From a virus, in IMG/VR virus record IMGVR_UViG_3300037635_002403, positions 1 through 26,059 of that record: DNA of 26,059 nucleotides; one strand, written 5' to 3'. Positions 15,037 to 20,790 of this stretch are shown here, in pieces (within the stretch, counting starts at the first letter, position 1; every line of letters starts with the position of its first letter). Position numbers and translations under genes: made by a program. Under the pieces are notes generated by a model that was not told the DNA's origin, searched no databases, and saw only the letters and a list, made by a program, of their open reading frames with translations.

Positions 15037-15684
15037 ATGAAGAACACAGTTGAACTACTCGGAACTTACGGCGACGACCTTACGCACGCTTGCTCAGCTT
15101 GGACATCGACCAGTCGTAATCTTACGCCCAACAAGTTGGCGCGTGTAGACAAGTTGTTGAATATGCTAGCTCGCGAAGGCCATATGACTCCGTTCGAGAA
15201 GAGCACGCTTCACTTCTTGGTATCAACAGATATTGCCAGCCACATTCATTTGCTTAAGCACCGAGTGGGCGTGAGCATCAACGCGGAGTCTGCTCGTTAC
15301 AAAGAGTTTAAGATCGATAAGTATTACGTCCCGCAGGACTGGCCACAGGAAGAGCAAGATAATCTTGAGGCTTTCATTAAGGACGCCTACGACCGCTACC
15401 ACGGCTGTATTGAGCGCCTTGAGGAGCAAGGCTACCCTCGTAAGCGCGCCAAGGAAAGCGCTCGCCTCTACCTTCCTTACGGAATCCAGATCACTTGCGA
15501 CATTATGTTCAACTGGCGTTCCTTCGCTCACTTCCAGAAGCTTCGCAACGACGAGCACGCACAGGTAGAGATCCGCGAGATTGCTGCTGAAATGCTGCGC
15601 TTGGTCGAAGAGCGCGCCAACTTCCCATACACCATTGCTGCTATGCGCAATTGCGGTATGGTGCCTCTGGAGAGCGAAGAATGA
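15037..15684 (+). CDS. thyX: Flavin-dependent thymidylate synthase ThyX
   Basis: This 215-residue enzyme converts dUMP to dTMP with FAD, NADPH and methylene-tetrahydrofolate. The signature RHRxxSxNxxSxRY appears as KHRVGVSINAESARY (residues 74-88), with lysine in place of the first arginine. Downstream, ARLYLPYGIQ, NWRSFAHFQKLRNDEHAQVEIREIA carry the substrate-binding arginines and histidine. Length is normal for ThyX. It would use dUMP from the deaminase and dUTPase in this window. The last residues, LESEE, are shared with three or four small proteins that follow, because the first copy of the junction repeat (15669-15684) forms its 3' end. Confidence 0.96.
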   Translation: MKNTVELLGTYGDDLTHACSAWTSTSRNLTPNKLARVDKLLNMLAREGHMTPFEKSTLHFLVSTDIASHIHLLKHRVGVSINAESARYKEFKIDKYYVPQDWPQEEQDNLEAFIKDAYDRYHGCIERLEEQGYPRKRAKESARLYLPYGIQITCDIMFNWRSFAHFQKLRNDEHAQVEIREIAAEMLRLVEERANFPYTIAAMRNCGMVPLESEE

Positions 15685-15890
15685 AAGTCGGCGATAAGGT
15701 TGTGAAGATCGGGTATGAATTCCCAAGTGGAGTGCCCGAAGGCACTCTTGGGGTTGTAGCAGAAGCTTTCGGTGAGCACCTAAGAGAGGATCCCCTAGAG
15801 TATCGTAAACAAGTCTGCGTAAGCTGGGCAAATGGGGTAGGTGAATGGACTCATCTTGGATATGTTGAACTTCTGGAGAGCGAAGAATGA
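15681..15890 (+). CDS. Small MKVGD-type protein 1 (SH3-like barrel suspected)
   Basis: The 69-residue protein begins MKVGDKVVKIGYEFPSG, has GTLGVVAEAF and VCVSWANGVGEWTHL, and ends LESEE. The pattern (start MKVGD-x-V, a G-V-I/V turn, a W-x-x-G strand pair) recalls small SH3/KOW-like barrels. It is a clear relative of the genes at 16108 and 16574. ATG 15681 is set by the junction repeat; an in-frame start further upstream would fully overlap ThyX without an RBS. Function unknown. Confidence 0.8.
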   Translation: MKVGDKVVKIGYEFPSGVPEGTLGVVAEAFGEHLREDPLEYRKQVCVSWANGVGEWTHLGYVELLESEE

Positions 15891-16111
15891 TTGAGTGGAA
15901 AGAAACTAATGGTGACTTTACTGCTGTGTGTTCTTATGATACACTCACAGAATCTTACACTGTTGAAGTCACACATACAGATGGCAGGCAAGATAGCGCA
16001 ACTTGGGTTCGGATGGGCTATGAGCCCAGATTTGGAATGGATGATCAGGACGCTCAAAGATCAATCCGTGAATCTGAAAGGATTTGTGTTAGAATGGAGA
16101 GCGAAGAATGA
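15887..16111 (+). CDS. Small hypothetical protein
   Basis: The 74-residue protein has strand-like sequence (DFTAVCSYDTLTESYTVEVTHTDG) then a helix ending MESEE. It is not related to the MKVGD neighbours yet is bounded by the same junction repeat on both sides. Another frame from 15891 is also open but has no RBS. A weak internal promoter (GTGACT, 17 bp, TATGAT around 15915-15943) may be present. Function unknown. Confidence 0.7.
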   Translation: MIEWKETNGDFTAVCSYDTLTESYTVEVTHTDGRQDSATWVRMGYEPRFGMDDQDAQRSIRESERICVRMESEE

Positions 16112-16314
16112 AGGTCGGTGATAGGGTTCGTCTTTCGCATTTCCACGGCTCTCTTACAGATCATTACCGTGCTTCACGAGCAGATGTAGGCGTAATCAAA
16201 AGCATTGAGGAAGAACCAGAACCAAATGTCCTAACACGATGTATTGAAGTCTTGTGGGATGACGGCATTAGTTGGCACTTTCGGCATAGGCTTGTTTTGG
16301 AGAGCGAAGAATGA
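16108..16314 (+). CDS. Small MKVGD-type protein 2
   Basis: This 68-residue paralogue of the gene at 15681 begins MKVGDRVRLS, continues with ADVGVIKSIEEE and IEVLWDDGISWHFRHRL, and ends LESEE. The order of elements (opening strand, GVI turn, W-x-x-G pair, terminal strand) is conserved across the three copies. It starts and stops within copies 3 and 4 of the junction repeat. Function unknown. Confidence 0.8.
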   Translation: MKVGDRVRLSHFHGSLTDHYRASRADVGVIKSIEEEPEPNVLTRCIEVLWDDGISWHFRHRLVLESEE

Positions 16315-16577
16315 AAAGATACTTTGCTAAACCCGACACTTGGTTCAAGGAAGGAACCGAAGCATTCTACGAAGAAGAAATGTTTCCAATTGGAACTCTA
16401 TTTGATGAAGACGGCATTTCACGCGGGTCAGCAATCTACCGAGGAACTTATGTTATTGGCCCAAATGAGGGTTACGACACCTATTGGCACAGCAAAGGCT
16501 ATAAAGAAGGCGACGAAGTTGAGATGAGAGAGCACTGCTGTAATAGCGAGTTTTATGTTTTGGAGAGCGAAAAATGA
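16311..16577 (+). CDS. Small hypothetical protein (KRYFAKPDTWF start)
   Basis: The 88-residue protein starts MKRYFAKPDTWFKEGTEAFY, has FDEDGISRGSAIYRGTYVIG and ends LESEK. It is acidic and rich in aromatic residues and glycine, consistent with a small beta-rich fold. I have an impression of seeing KPDTWF starts in other phage proteins but cannot name a family. It is flanked by junction repeats although unrelated to its neighbours. Confidence 0.75.
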   Translation: MKRYFAKPDTWFKEGTEAFYEEEMFPIGTLFDEDGISRGSAIYRGTYVIGPNEGYDTYWHSKGYKEGDEVEMREHCCNSEFYVLESEK

Positions 16578-16777
16578 AAGTCGGTGATCTTGTAAGACCA
16601 AAAAGTAAGTGGGACGAAAACTTCAAAAAGAAAAAACACAGTGTTGGTATTCTTATAGACATTGAAAAAGACTTCTATCGCCACAACGATTATTTTCAAG
16701 ACCGTCTGACTGTTTGGTGGATTCAGACCGATATGATTTCAAAGGAGCCTACTGCCTATGTGGAGGTTATGAAATGA
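16574..16777 (+). CDS. Small MKVGD-type protein 3
   Basis: The 67-residue third member of the MKVGD set begins MKVGDLVRPKSKW, then HSVGILIDIEKD and RLTVWWIQT. It is more lysine-rich than the other two and lacks the LESEE ending, finishing with VEVMK. It starts in the last and slightly changed copy of the junction repeat. The stop overlaps the next ATG as ATGA. Function unknown. Confidence 0.78.
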   Translation: MKVGDLVRPKSKWDENFKKKKHSVGILIDIEKDFYRHNDYFQDRLTVWWIQTDMISKEPTAYVEVMK

Positions 16778-17142
16778 GCAGGGAAGAGCAAATCGCAAAG
16801 GAAATCGCTCAAATGTCTGACGATGAAGTTATCCAAAATGCAAAAAAGTATTTCCCTGAATCTGCTGCAACTGCTGTTATGAAGCGTATGCTCACCAAAT
16901 ACGGACGCTTGGATGAACAAGTTTATTTTCTTGAGATTCTTCGTCTTGAATCTCTTTGTCGCAGAGCGGCAGAGGAGATCAAAATGCTTGACGACATTAT
17001 CATTGATTACGAAGAGGGAAATGCGAGCATTCCAAAGAGAGAGGATGGTTGCTATGGTTATGCTTCTGTAAATCTGCTTTCAAGACTTGACGGACGGATT
17101 GGTGGGTGGTATACTATGGCTGAGCCAAACGAGGAGGGGTGA
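16774..17142 (+). CDS. Hypothetical helical protein
   Basis: This 122-residue, mostly helical protein (SREEQIAKEIAQMSDDEVIQNAKKYF; LRLESLCRRAAEEIKMLDDIIIDY) ends in a glycine/tyrosine-rich tail. ATG 16774 is chosen because GGAGG precedes it and it overlaps the previous stop as ATGA; the frame is open further upstream to 16714. A promoter lies in its last 60 bases. No family is recognised. Confidence 0.75.
   Translation: MSREEQIAKEIAQMSDDEVIQNAKKYFPESAATAVMKRMLTKYGRLDEQVYFLEILRLESLCRRAAEEIKMLDDIIIDYEEGNASIPKREDGCYGYASVNLLSRLDGRIGGWYTMAEPNEEG
17087..17115 (+). promoter_or_regulatory. Sigma70-type promoter within the end of the preceding gene
   Basis: TTGACG (17087-17092), exactly 17 bp, TATACT (17110-17115). 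It would start transcription about 20 bp before the next gene's ATG at 17142. Confidence 0.55.
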
Positions 17143-17378
17143 TGAGCGCCGACAAGACTGAGACAAAGAAGAGATTGTTCCATCTTCATTACGACCCATA
17201 CGAAGTGGATTGGGGCGCTCTTCCACCAGAGGTCTTCGACCAATACACAAATGCCTGTGAAGAGGTTGAGAACCCTGTGATTGTTGAATCCACACCAAAA
17301 AAGAAGCAAAGCCACTTTGAGAAGTTGTATCATATGAATCTTCTCGTGAACGAAAAAAAGGTTGACACAGAGACCTAA
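17142..17378 (+). CDS. Small hypothetical protein
   Basis: The 78-residue charged protein has HLHYDPYEVDWGALPPEVFDQYTNACEEV in the middle and a lysine-rich C-terminal third. GAGGAGGGG lies just upstream of ATG 17142; an in-frame GTG one codon earlier is less well placed. Its stop overlaps the previous gene as TGATG. The -35 of the following promoter is encoded within its last codons (VDT). No family is recognised. Confidence 0.7.
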   Translation: MSADKTETKKRLFHLHYDPYEVDWGALPPEVFDQYTNACEEVENPVIVESTPKKKQSHFEKLYHMNLLVNEKKVDTET

Positions 17379-17390
17379 ATACGCTATACT
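17362..17390 (+). promoter_or_regulatory. Near-perfect sigma70 promoter driving the structured RNA
   Basis: TTGACA (17362-17367), 17-bp spacer and TATACT (17385-17390): full -35 consensus and five of six for the -10. Start of transcription is expected about seven bases after the -10, at or near A17397, which is also the first base of the closing stem of the RNA described next. Confidence 0.82.
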
Positions 17391-17396
17391 ATGAAC

Positions 17397-17593
17397 ATAG
17401 AGTGAGGCGGTATTACGCAGGGTTCTACTGAGACGATATACGACCCGGTTCAAGGAATAAGAGTCTAACAAAGGAATACTTGAACACCTGTGGGTTTAGC
17501 CCCACCACTCTATTGCATAATGAAGTTACCCCTCTTGTAGCGGGTGGGACTGGAAACAGTCAGTTAGGTGGGTTGGTTGCCTAACACCTTTTT
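17397..17593 (+). ncRNA. Candidate structured RNA (multi-helix junction plus tandem hairpins)
   Basis: This gap holds no supported gene. An 8-bp closing stem, ATAGAGTG (17397-17404) with CACTCTAT (17506-17513), encloses three arms: GGGTT/GACCC (17420-17424 with 17442-17446, one wobble), GTTCAAG/CTTGAAC (17448-17454 with 17479-17485), and GTGGG/CCCAC (17490-17494 with 17501-17505). A weak GCG/CGC arm is also possible. Three hairpins follow almost without gaps: TTACCC/GGGTGG (17526-17547), GACTG-GAAA-CAGTC (17548-17561, a GNRA loop) and GTTAGG/CCTAAC (17563-17585). AGGTG/CACCT followed by five T (17589-17593) is a competing, terminator-like fold. It could be a free small RNA or a regulatory leader for the gene at 17607. 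No known class is recognised. Confidence 0.6.
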
Positions 17594-17606
17594 GGGAGAG
17601 AAGAAA

Positions 17607-17930
17607 ATGAGCGATGAGTTTGTAGATAAGAAAGGTATTCGTTGGCGTCCTAAAGAAATGCTCGATAACTTGTCGCAGCGTCTCGAAACAGCCAAAGCAT
17701 TTCACAAAGTTGCCGTAAGAGAAAGAGACTATGAAAGAACTCTCTGCGACCGATACAAAAAAGAACTGTACGAACTTCGCTCACTTTACGAAGGTGTTCT
17801 TTCTCGCATAAACAAGCTGGAAGACGACACAAGAGCAGCGATAGAGTTTGCCGACCTCGCAGAAGACGATAGGGGAGCAGAAATGATCTTGGAATTCTGC
17901 GATGACATTACAAAGTTGGTTGGAGAGTGA
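17607..17930 (+). CDS. Coiled-coil hypothetical protein
   Basis: The 107-residue protein starts at ATG 17607 behind GGGAGAG. The middle (NLSQRLETAKAFHKVAVRERDYERTLCDRYKKELYELRSLYEGVLSRINKLEDD) is a probable long coiled coil, followed by an acidic helix. It is the first gene after the structured RNA and may be controlled by it. Function unknown. Confidence 0.75.
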   Translation: MSDEFVDKKGIRWRPKEMLDNLSQRLETAKAFHKVAVRERDYERTLCDRYKKELYELRSLYEGVLSRINKLEDDTRAAIEFADLAEDDRGAEMILEFCDDITKLVGE

Positions 17931-17933
17931 GAA

Positions 17934-18194
17934 ATGGATAGGATCGCAAAAGTAATGTTTCATAAAGGCGACTTTGGAATCTGCCGAGCAGCTATCATAC
18001 AGGCAGAAGAATACTGGAAAGCAGCAATAAACGACGAAGAAATGCGACCCGCAGGTTGGGCAGAAGAAGATTGTACGAATATTGTCAAGAACCTGCAAAT
18101 GGTGAAAGAAAAGATTGACTTGGTTCTCGGAATGGACTATAATGACATTAGACAAGAAACTTGGGATAGTCTTGTAGAGGATGTTAGCAAATGA
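17934..18194 (+). CDS. Small hypothetical protein
   Basis: The 86-residue acidic, helical protein (GICRAAIIQAEEYWKAAINDEEM; NLQMVKEKIDLVLGMDYND) has GGAGAG before ATG 17934, three bases after the previous stop. Its final third contains a good sigma70-type promoter (18115-18143). It overlaps the next gene as ATGA. Not recognised. Confidence 0.75.
   Translation: MDRIAKVMFHKGDFGICRAAIIQAEEYWKAAINDEEMRPAGWAEEDCTNIVKNLQMVKEKIDLVLGMDYNDIRQETWDSLVEDVSK
18115..18143 (+). promoter_or_regulatory. Intragenic sigma70-type promoter
   Basis: TTGACT (18115-18120), exactly 17 bp, TATAAT (18138-18143), about 48 bp before ATG 18191. Five of six -35 bases match and the -10 is perfect. Confidence 0.55.
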
Positions 18195-18571
18195 AAACAG
18201 TTAGTTCTATTGTTCAATCAGAGATTCTTCAACAACTGCTGGAAAACCAAAGGCGTTTTGCCGAGGTTGCTAAACCTCCTCTCTATCCCAAGACTTGGAA
18301 GGAGTTTCGCAATCGAGAACTCGCAAACTATATGAGTCGTGAAAGGGGAAAGAAGCGTCTTCGTAAGAAGAAGGCTCTCAAGAGAATGCGAGAAGTCTGG
18401 GGTTTCTATCTTCTCACTCGACCAGTAAGCCATTTTGTGAACTACCAAGAGTTGGGAAGAAAACTGTTTCCAGTTGAACCACTTCCAGATGGTGCAAAGC
18501 CCATTTACAGCAATCACACTGATAACGAAAGGCATCGCATCGCAGAGATTATCAGAGGGAAGATCAAATGA
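18191..18571 (+). CDS. Basic hypothetical protein
   Basis: This 126-residue, strongly basic protein has a central lysine/arginine block (ERGKKRLRKKKALKRMREV, near residue 53-70) that could bind nucleic acid, then FVNYQELGRKLFPVEPLP. It is coupled by ATGA to both neighbours. No recognised domain. Confidence 0.75.
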   Translation: MKTVSSIVQSEILQQLLENQRRFAEVAKPPLYPKTWKEFRNRELANYMSRERGKKRLRKKKALKRMREVWGFYLLTRPVSHFVNYQELGRKLFPVEPLPDGAKPIYSNHTDNERHRIAEIIRGKIK

Positions 18572-18858
18572 GTTCTAGCATCGAAATCAAAACAGACGGC
18601 TGCAAGTCTCTTTACCTTGATATAAATACCACAGGCGTAGAGTTTGAGGCTTGGAATCAAGATTATCCAGAAGCGGAACTTATTACGATGTGGTTTGATC
18701 TGAAAGATAAGGAAGATCGAAAGGCAATCAAGAATCTTATTTCACATCTCCAACATCAGTTGCAGGTTCACGAAACACCCCCTTATTCTACTTGTCCTTC
18801 TTGTTCTTGGCTAAAAAGAGAGCGAGGTGTTGAAGCCTGTGAGGAGCATAGCAAATGA
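18568..18858 (+). CDS. Small hypothetical protein with C-terminal CxxC
   Basis: The 96-residue protein has a strand-rich N-terminal half (SIEIKTDGCKSLYLDINTTGVEFEAW) and a C-terminal cluster CPSC...C..H that might bind zinc. ATGA overlaps at both ends. The T4-like TATAAATA string at 18621-18628 is within codons and is not taken as a promoter. Function unknown. Confidence 0.75.
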   Translation: MSSSIEIKTDGCKSLYLDINTTGVEFEAWNQDYPEAELITMWFDLKDKEDRKAIKNLISHLQHQLQVHETPPYSTCPSCSWLKRERGVEACEEHSK

Positions 18859-19259
18859 TTGGAACAGCAAAGAGGCTTGTTGAATGTCGTTATTTCCGGT
18901 GGCTTCCGGGTATGCGAGACTTGGGTGGAAACTTCTATCTTGGTCAAAGGGCAAATGCACCAGAAGGTGTTCATATGTGGGCCGGTTTTGATAGGGGAAG
19001 TTGGGAATGGAACGAAACCGAGTTTGGACTACCAGACCTTGAAGACCCCGCAACCCTTGGATGCGTTCTTGCTTTGGTTCGCAACGCTTGGAAAGACGAC
19101 GGCATTGCGTGTGTGACGGGTTCTTACACCGCAGAGTCAGGTTACAGGTTTCGCATCGTTGGCGGAATGCACCAAGATACAAAGTTCTTTATGATGAGCC
19201 AAAAGCATTACCTCTCAGAAGGTGAGGCACTTGCTGCTGCTTTGGAGTTAGCAGGATGA
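18855..19259 (+). CDS. Hypothetical protein
   Basis: The 134-residue protein has a compact globular look: WAGFDRGSWEWNETEFGLPDLEDPATLGCVLALVRNAWKDDGI, then strands and a closing helix (SEGEALAAALELA). The PDLEDPATLGCVLALVR segment is the most family-like piece, but I cannot name it. It is coupled by ATGA to both neighbours. Confidence 0.78.
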   Translation: MIGTAKRLVECRYFRWLPGMRDLGGNFYLGQRANAPEGVHMWAGFDRGSWEWNETEFGLPDLEDPATLGCVLALVRNAWKDDGIACVTGSYTAESGYRFRIVGGMHQDTKFFMMSQKHYLSEGEALAAALELAG

Positions 19260-19450
19260 AAGAAAGTATTATTGTCCTTTCGGATGACGCTGTGATTATA
19301 GACGGTAGATTATTTACCGCCAACACCTATCCAAATAGTTGTCCAAAGTGTTATAGTGAGATATATTGGAGCAAGCAAGATGGCTTTTACCCCAGACCCG
19401 GTTGCGTAAAATGTGACATATGGTTTGACAAAGTTTATTGTAAGCCGTGA
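19256..19450 (+). CDS. Small zinc-ribbon protein
   Basis: This 64-residue protein has two cysteine pairs, CPKC near residue 29 and CVKC near 49, spaced like a rubredoxin-type zinc ribbon. The N-terminal third is a beta hairpin (IIVLSDDAVIIDGRLF). Probable small zinc protein; partner unknown. Confidence 0.75.
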   Translation: MKESIIVLSDDAVIIDGRLFTANTYPNSCPKCYSEIYWSKQDGFYPRPGCVKCDIWFDKVYCKP

Positions 19451-19458
19451 GGAAATAA

Positions 19459-19641
19459 ATGACTAACGAAGATTTTAACAAGAATATGAGCAGAATGTTC
19501 TTTCGTCTTGGAAATGCTTTCCGTGATGTAAGAGACAATATGATCGAAAACTTTGGAAGAGAAAACGATACATCAGAACTTCTCTTTCGCCTTGAAGAAG
19601 TTTGCGATATTATGATTGAGAATTATGGGGAGGAAAAATGA
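19459..19641 (+). CDS. Very small hypothetical protein
   Basis: This 60-residue, largely helical acidic protein (NKNMSRMFFRLGNAFRDVRDNMIENFG; LLFRLEEVCDIMIENYGEE) repeats the element MIENFG / MIENYG, perhaps from internal duplication. GTGAGG lies before ATG 19459. The stop overlaps the next start as ATGA. Confidence 0.7.
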   Translation: MTNEDFNKNMSRMFFRLGNAFRDVRDNMIENFGRENDTSELLFRLEEVCDIMIENYGEEK

Positions 19642-19928
19642 ATAACCCTTGTAACGAAATCTGTATTGGGAAGGTGGATGATGTGGTTGAGTGGTGGCAG
19701 ATCAACTCCTACAATGCCGGTTACCACAGAGGACTAAACACAGAATACCATAATATTCCAATCAATATTCTTTTCACCAAGTGGATTGCTGATGTTCGCA
19801 GACCAGCATCAGAAGCACTTGATATTGTTGCCTTCGAGAAAGGTTACAACGACGGCATTGAAGATTACGAAGAGTCTATGAAAGGCGATAAAGACGTAGC
19901 AGCAACTACAGCAGGTTGGGAAGAGTAA
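19638..19928 (+). CDS. Small hypothetical protein
   Basis: The 96-residue protein contains VVEWWQINSYNAGYHRGLNTEYHNIPI and AFEKGYNDGIEDYEES. The two pieces AGYHRGLN and KGYNDGIE resemble each other and the G-Y-x-x-G elements of small phage proteins. Coupled by ATGA upstream and TAATG downstream. Function unknown. Confidence 0.75.
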   Translation: MNNPCNEICIGKVDDVVEWWQINSYNAGYHRGLNTEYHNIPINILFTKWIADVRRPASEALDIVAFEKGYNDGIEDYEESMKGDKDVAATTAGWEE

Positions 19929-20386
19929 TGGATATTAGACTAGAAAACAACAAAGACACTTTTCGCGGAAGAGGCAAAACCATCGAGGAGTTGAAAGAAC
20001 AACTTGGTGCTCTAAAGTCTATTATTCGCCAAACCTACAAGGCGATTGGCTGCTCTGACGATATTATCGAAGGAGAAGATTGGGGAGGTTTGCCTTCAAG
20101 GGTTGCTTGTCTCAAAGCGGCTGTTGATCTTGGAACCCATCAAGAACTGGATATTCTTCACGACCGTCCTCACAAGGAAGTAGGAAGGGGAAGAGCGGCA
20201 AGGGTCCATAGAGTTCCAACTGCTGATGAGATGGTCGCGGCTCAACAAATGACTGCACCAACAAGGCTGGAAATTGAATGGAGAAACATTCAAAAAGTGA
20301 ACGAAGACACTACAAAATGGTATACCTGCGCTCATTGCGATGCGGGCTACCCAGATCAAGAATGTACTTGCAAGGAAGACAAATAA
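19928..20386 (+). CDS. Hypothetical protein with C-terminal zinc-binding tail
   Basis: This 152-residue protein has an N-terminal helical domain (GKTIEELKEQLGALKSIIRQTYKAIG), a middle segment with RPHKEVGRGRAARVHRVPTADEMVAAQQ, and a C-terminal C-x-x-C...C-x-C cluster (YTCAHCDAGYPDQECTC) likely to bind zinc. ATG 19928 shares its A with the previous TAA. A start four codons earlier is possible but poorly supported. Confidence 0.75.
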   Translation: MDIRLENNKDTFRGRGKTIEELKEQLGALKSIIRQTYKAIGCSDDIIEGEDWGGLPSRVACLKAAVDLGTHQELDILHDRPHKEVGRGRAARVHRVPTADEMVAAQQMTAPTRLEIEWRNIQKVNEDTTKWYTCAHCDAGYPDQECTCKEDK

Positions 20387-20589
20387 TGTGGGAACTTTGG
20401 GAATGGAACGGCCATTACATCAAGGGCAAGAAACTAAAAAGGTCCAAGACAAAGAAAACCGTTTTTGATTATGCCGAGAAGAATCTTGAGTATGTAAAGA
20501 TTGCAGAAGGCTTGCCCGGAGAATGGTATCTTGAAAACCGCATTGGGCTCGCAGTTGGAATGATTATTGACAATAGGAAGAAGAAATGA
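20386..20589 (+). CDS. Small basic hypothetical protein
   Basis: The 67-residue, lysine-rich protein begins MWELWEWNGHYIKGKKLKRSKTKKT and ends IIDNRKKK. It is basic with an aromatic N-terminus. Start and stop overlap neighbours as TAATG and ATGA. Function unknown. Confidence 0.72.
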   Translation: MWELWEWNGHYIKGKKLKRSKTKKTVFDYAEKNLEYVKIAEGLPGEWYLENRIGLAVGMIIDNRKKK

Positions 20590-20789
20590 AGAACACATTG
20601 AAAGCAGTAATTATGGAGCTAGAAGCAAAAGAAGCAAAGGCACAAGCAACCATTGAGCTTTATCTCAACAATGCAGTTGCCATTGCAGACCACAGCGAAA
20701 TCCTTGATGAGATCACCAAGTGGGCGAGCTTTGGTGCCGAAGCGCGAGACACGAGAGAGTATTTGCTATCAGAGTTTGGAGAGGACTGA
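20586..20789 (+). CDS. Small helical hypothetical protein
   Basis: This 67-residue protein appears to be almost all helix (MELEAKEAKAQATIELYLNNAVAIADHSEILDEITKW). It is the last of the small coupled genes, and one base separates it from the methyltransferase ATG. A longer frame in another phase overlaps it fully but is only the upstream extension of the methyltransferase frame. Confidence 0.72.
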   Translation: MKNTLKAVIMELEAKEAKAQATIELYLNNAVAIADHSEILDEITKWASFGAEARDTREYLLSEFGED

Positions 20790-20790
20790 A

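Larger units (their letters stand above)
15669..16577 (+). repeat. Five-copy gene-junction repeat (RBS, stop and start in one)
   Basis: The 16-mer GGAGAGCGAAGAATGA occurs at 15669-15684, 15875-15890, 16096-16111 and 16299-16314, and with one change at 16562-16577; in all five it is preceded by T. Each copy forms the last codons of one gene (encoding ESEE or ESEK), its TGA stop, the Shine-Dalgarno and the ATG of the next. A diverged relative (13 of 16) lies at 23530-23545. The genes between copies are not all related. Confidence 0.9.

Noticed and set aside
15223-15831. 202-codon minus-strand frame
   Set aside because: It is antisense to ThyX and the first mini-gene and lacks an RBS or promoter.
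17397-17513. tRNA or tmRNA gene
   Set aside because: The fold is cloverleaf-like, but there is no TTCRA loop, no proper anticodon arm, the closing stem is 8 bp, and the span (117 nt) is wrong for tRNA.
18621-18628. Exact T4 late-promoter string TATAAATA
   Set aside because: It lies inside codons of a small gene with no start or hairpin following at a useful distance; the presumed late genes of this phage use a different motif.
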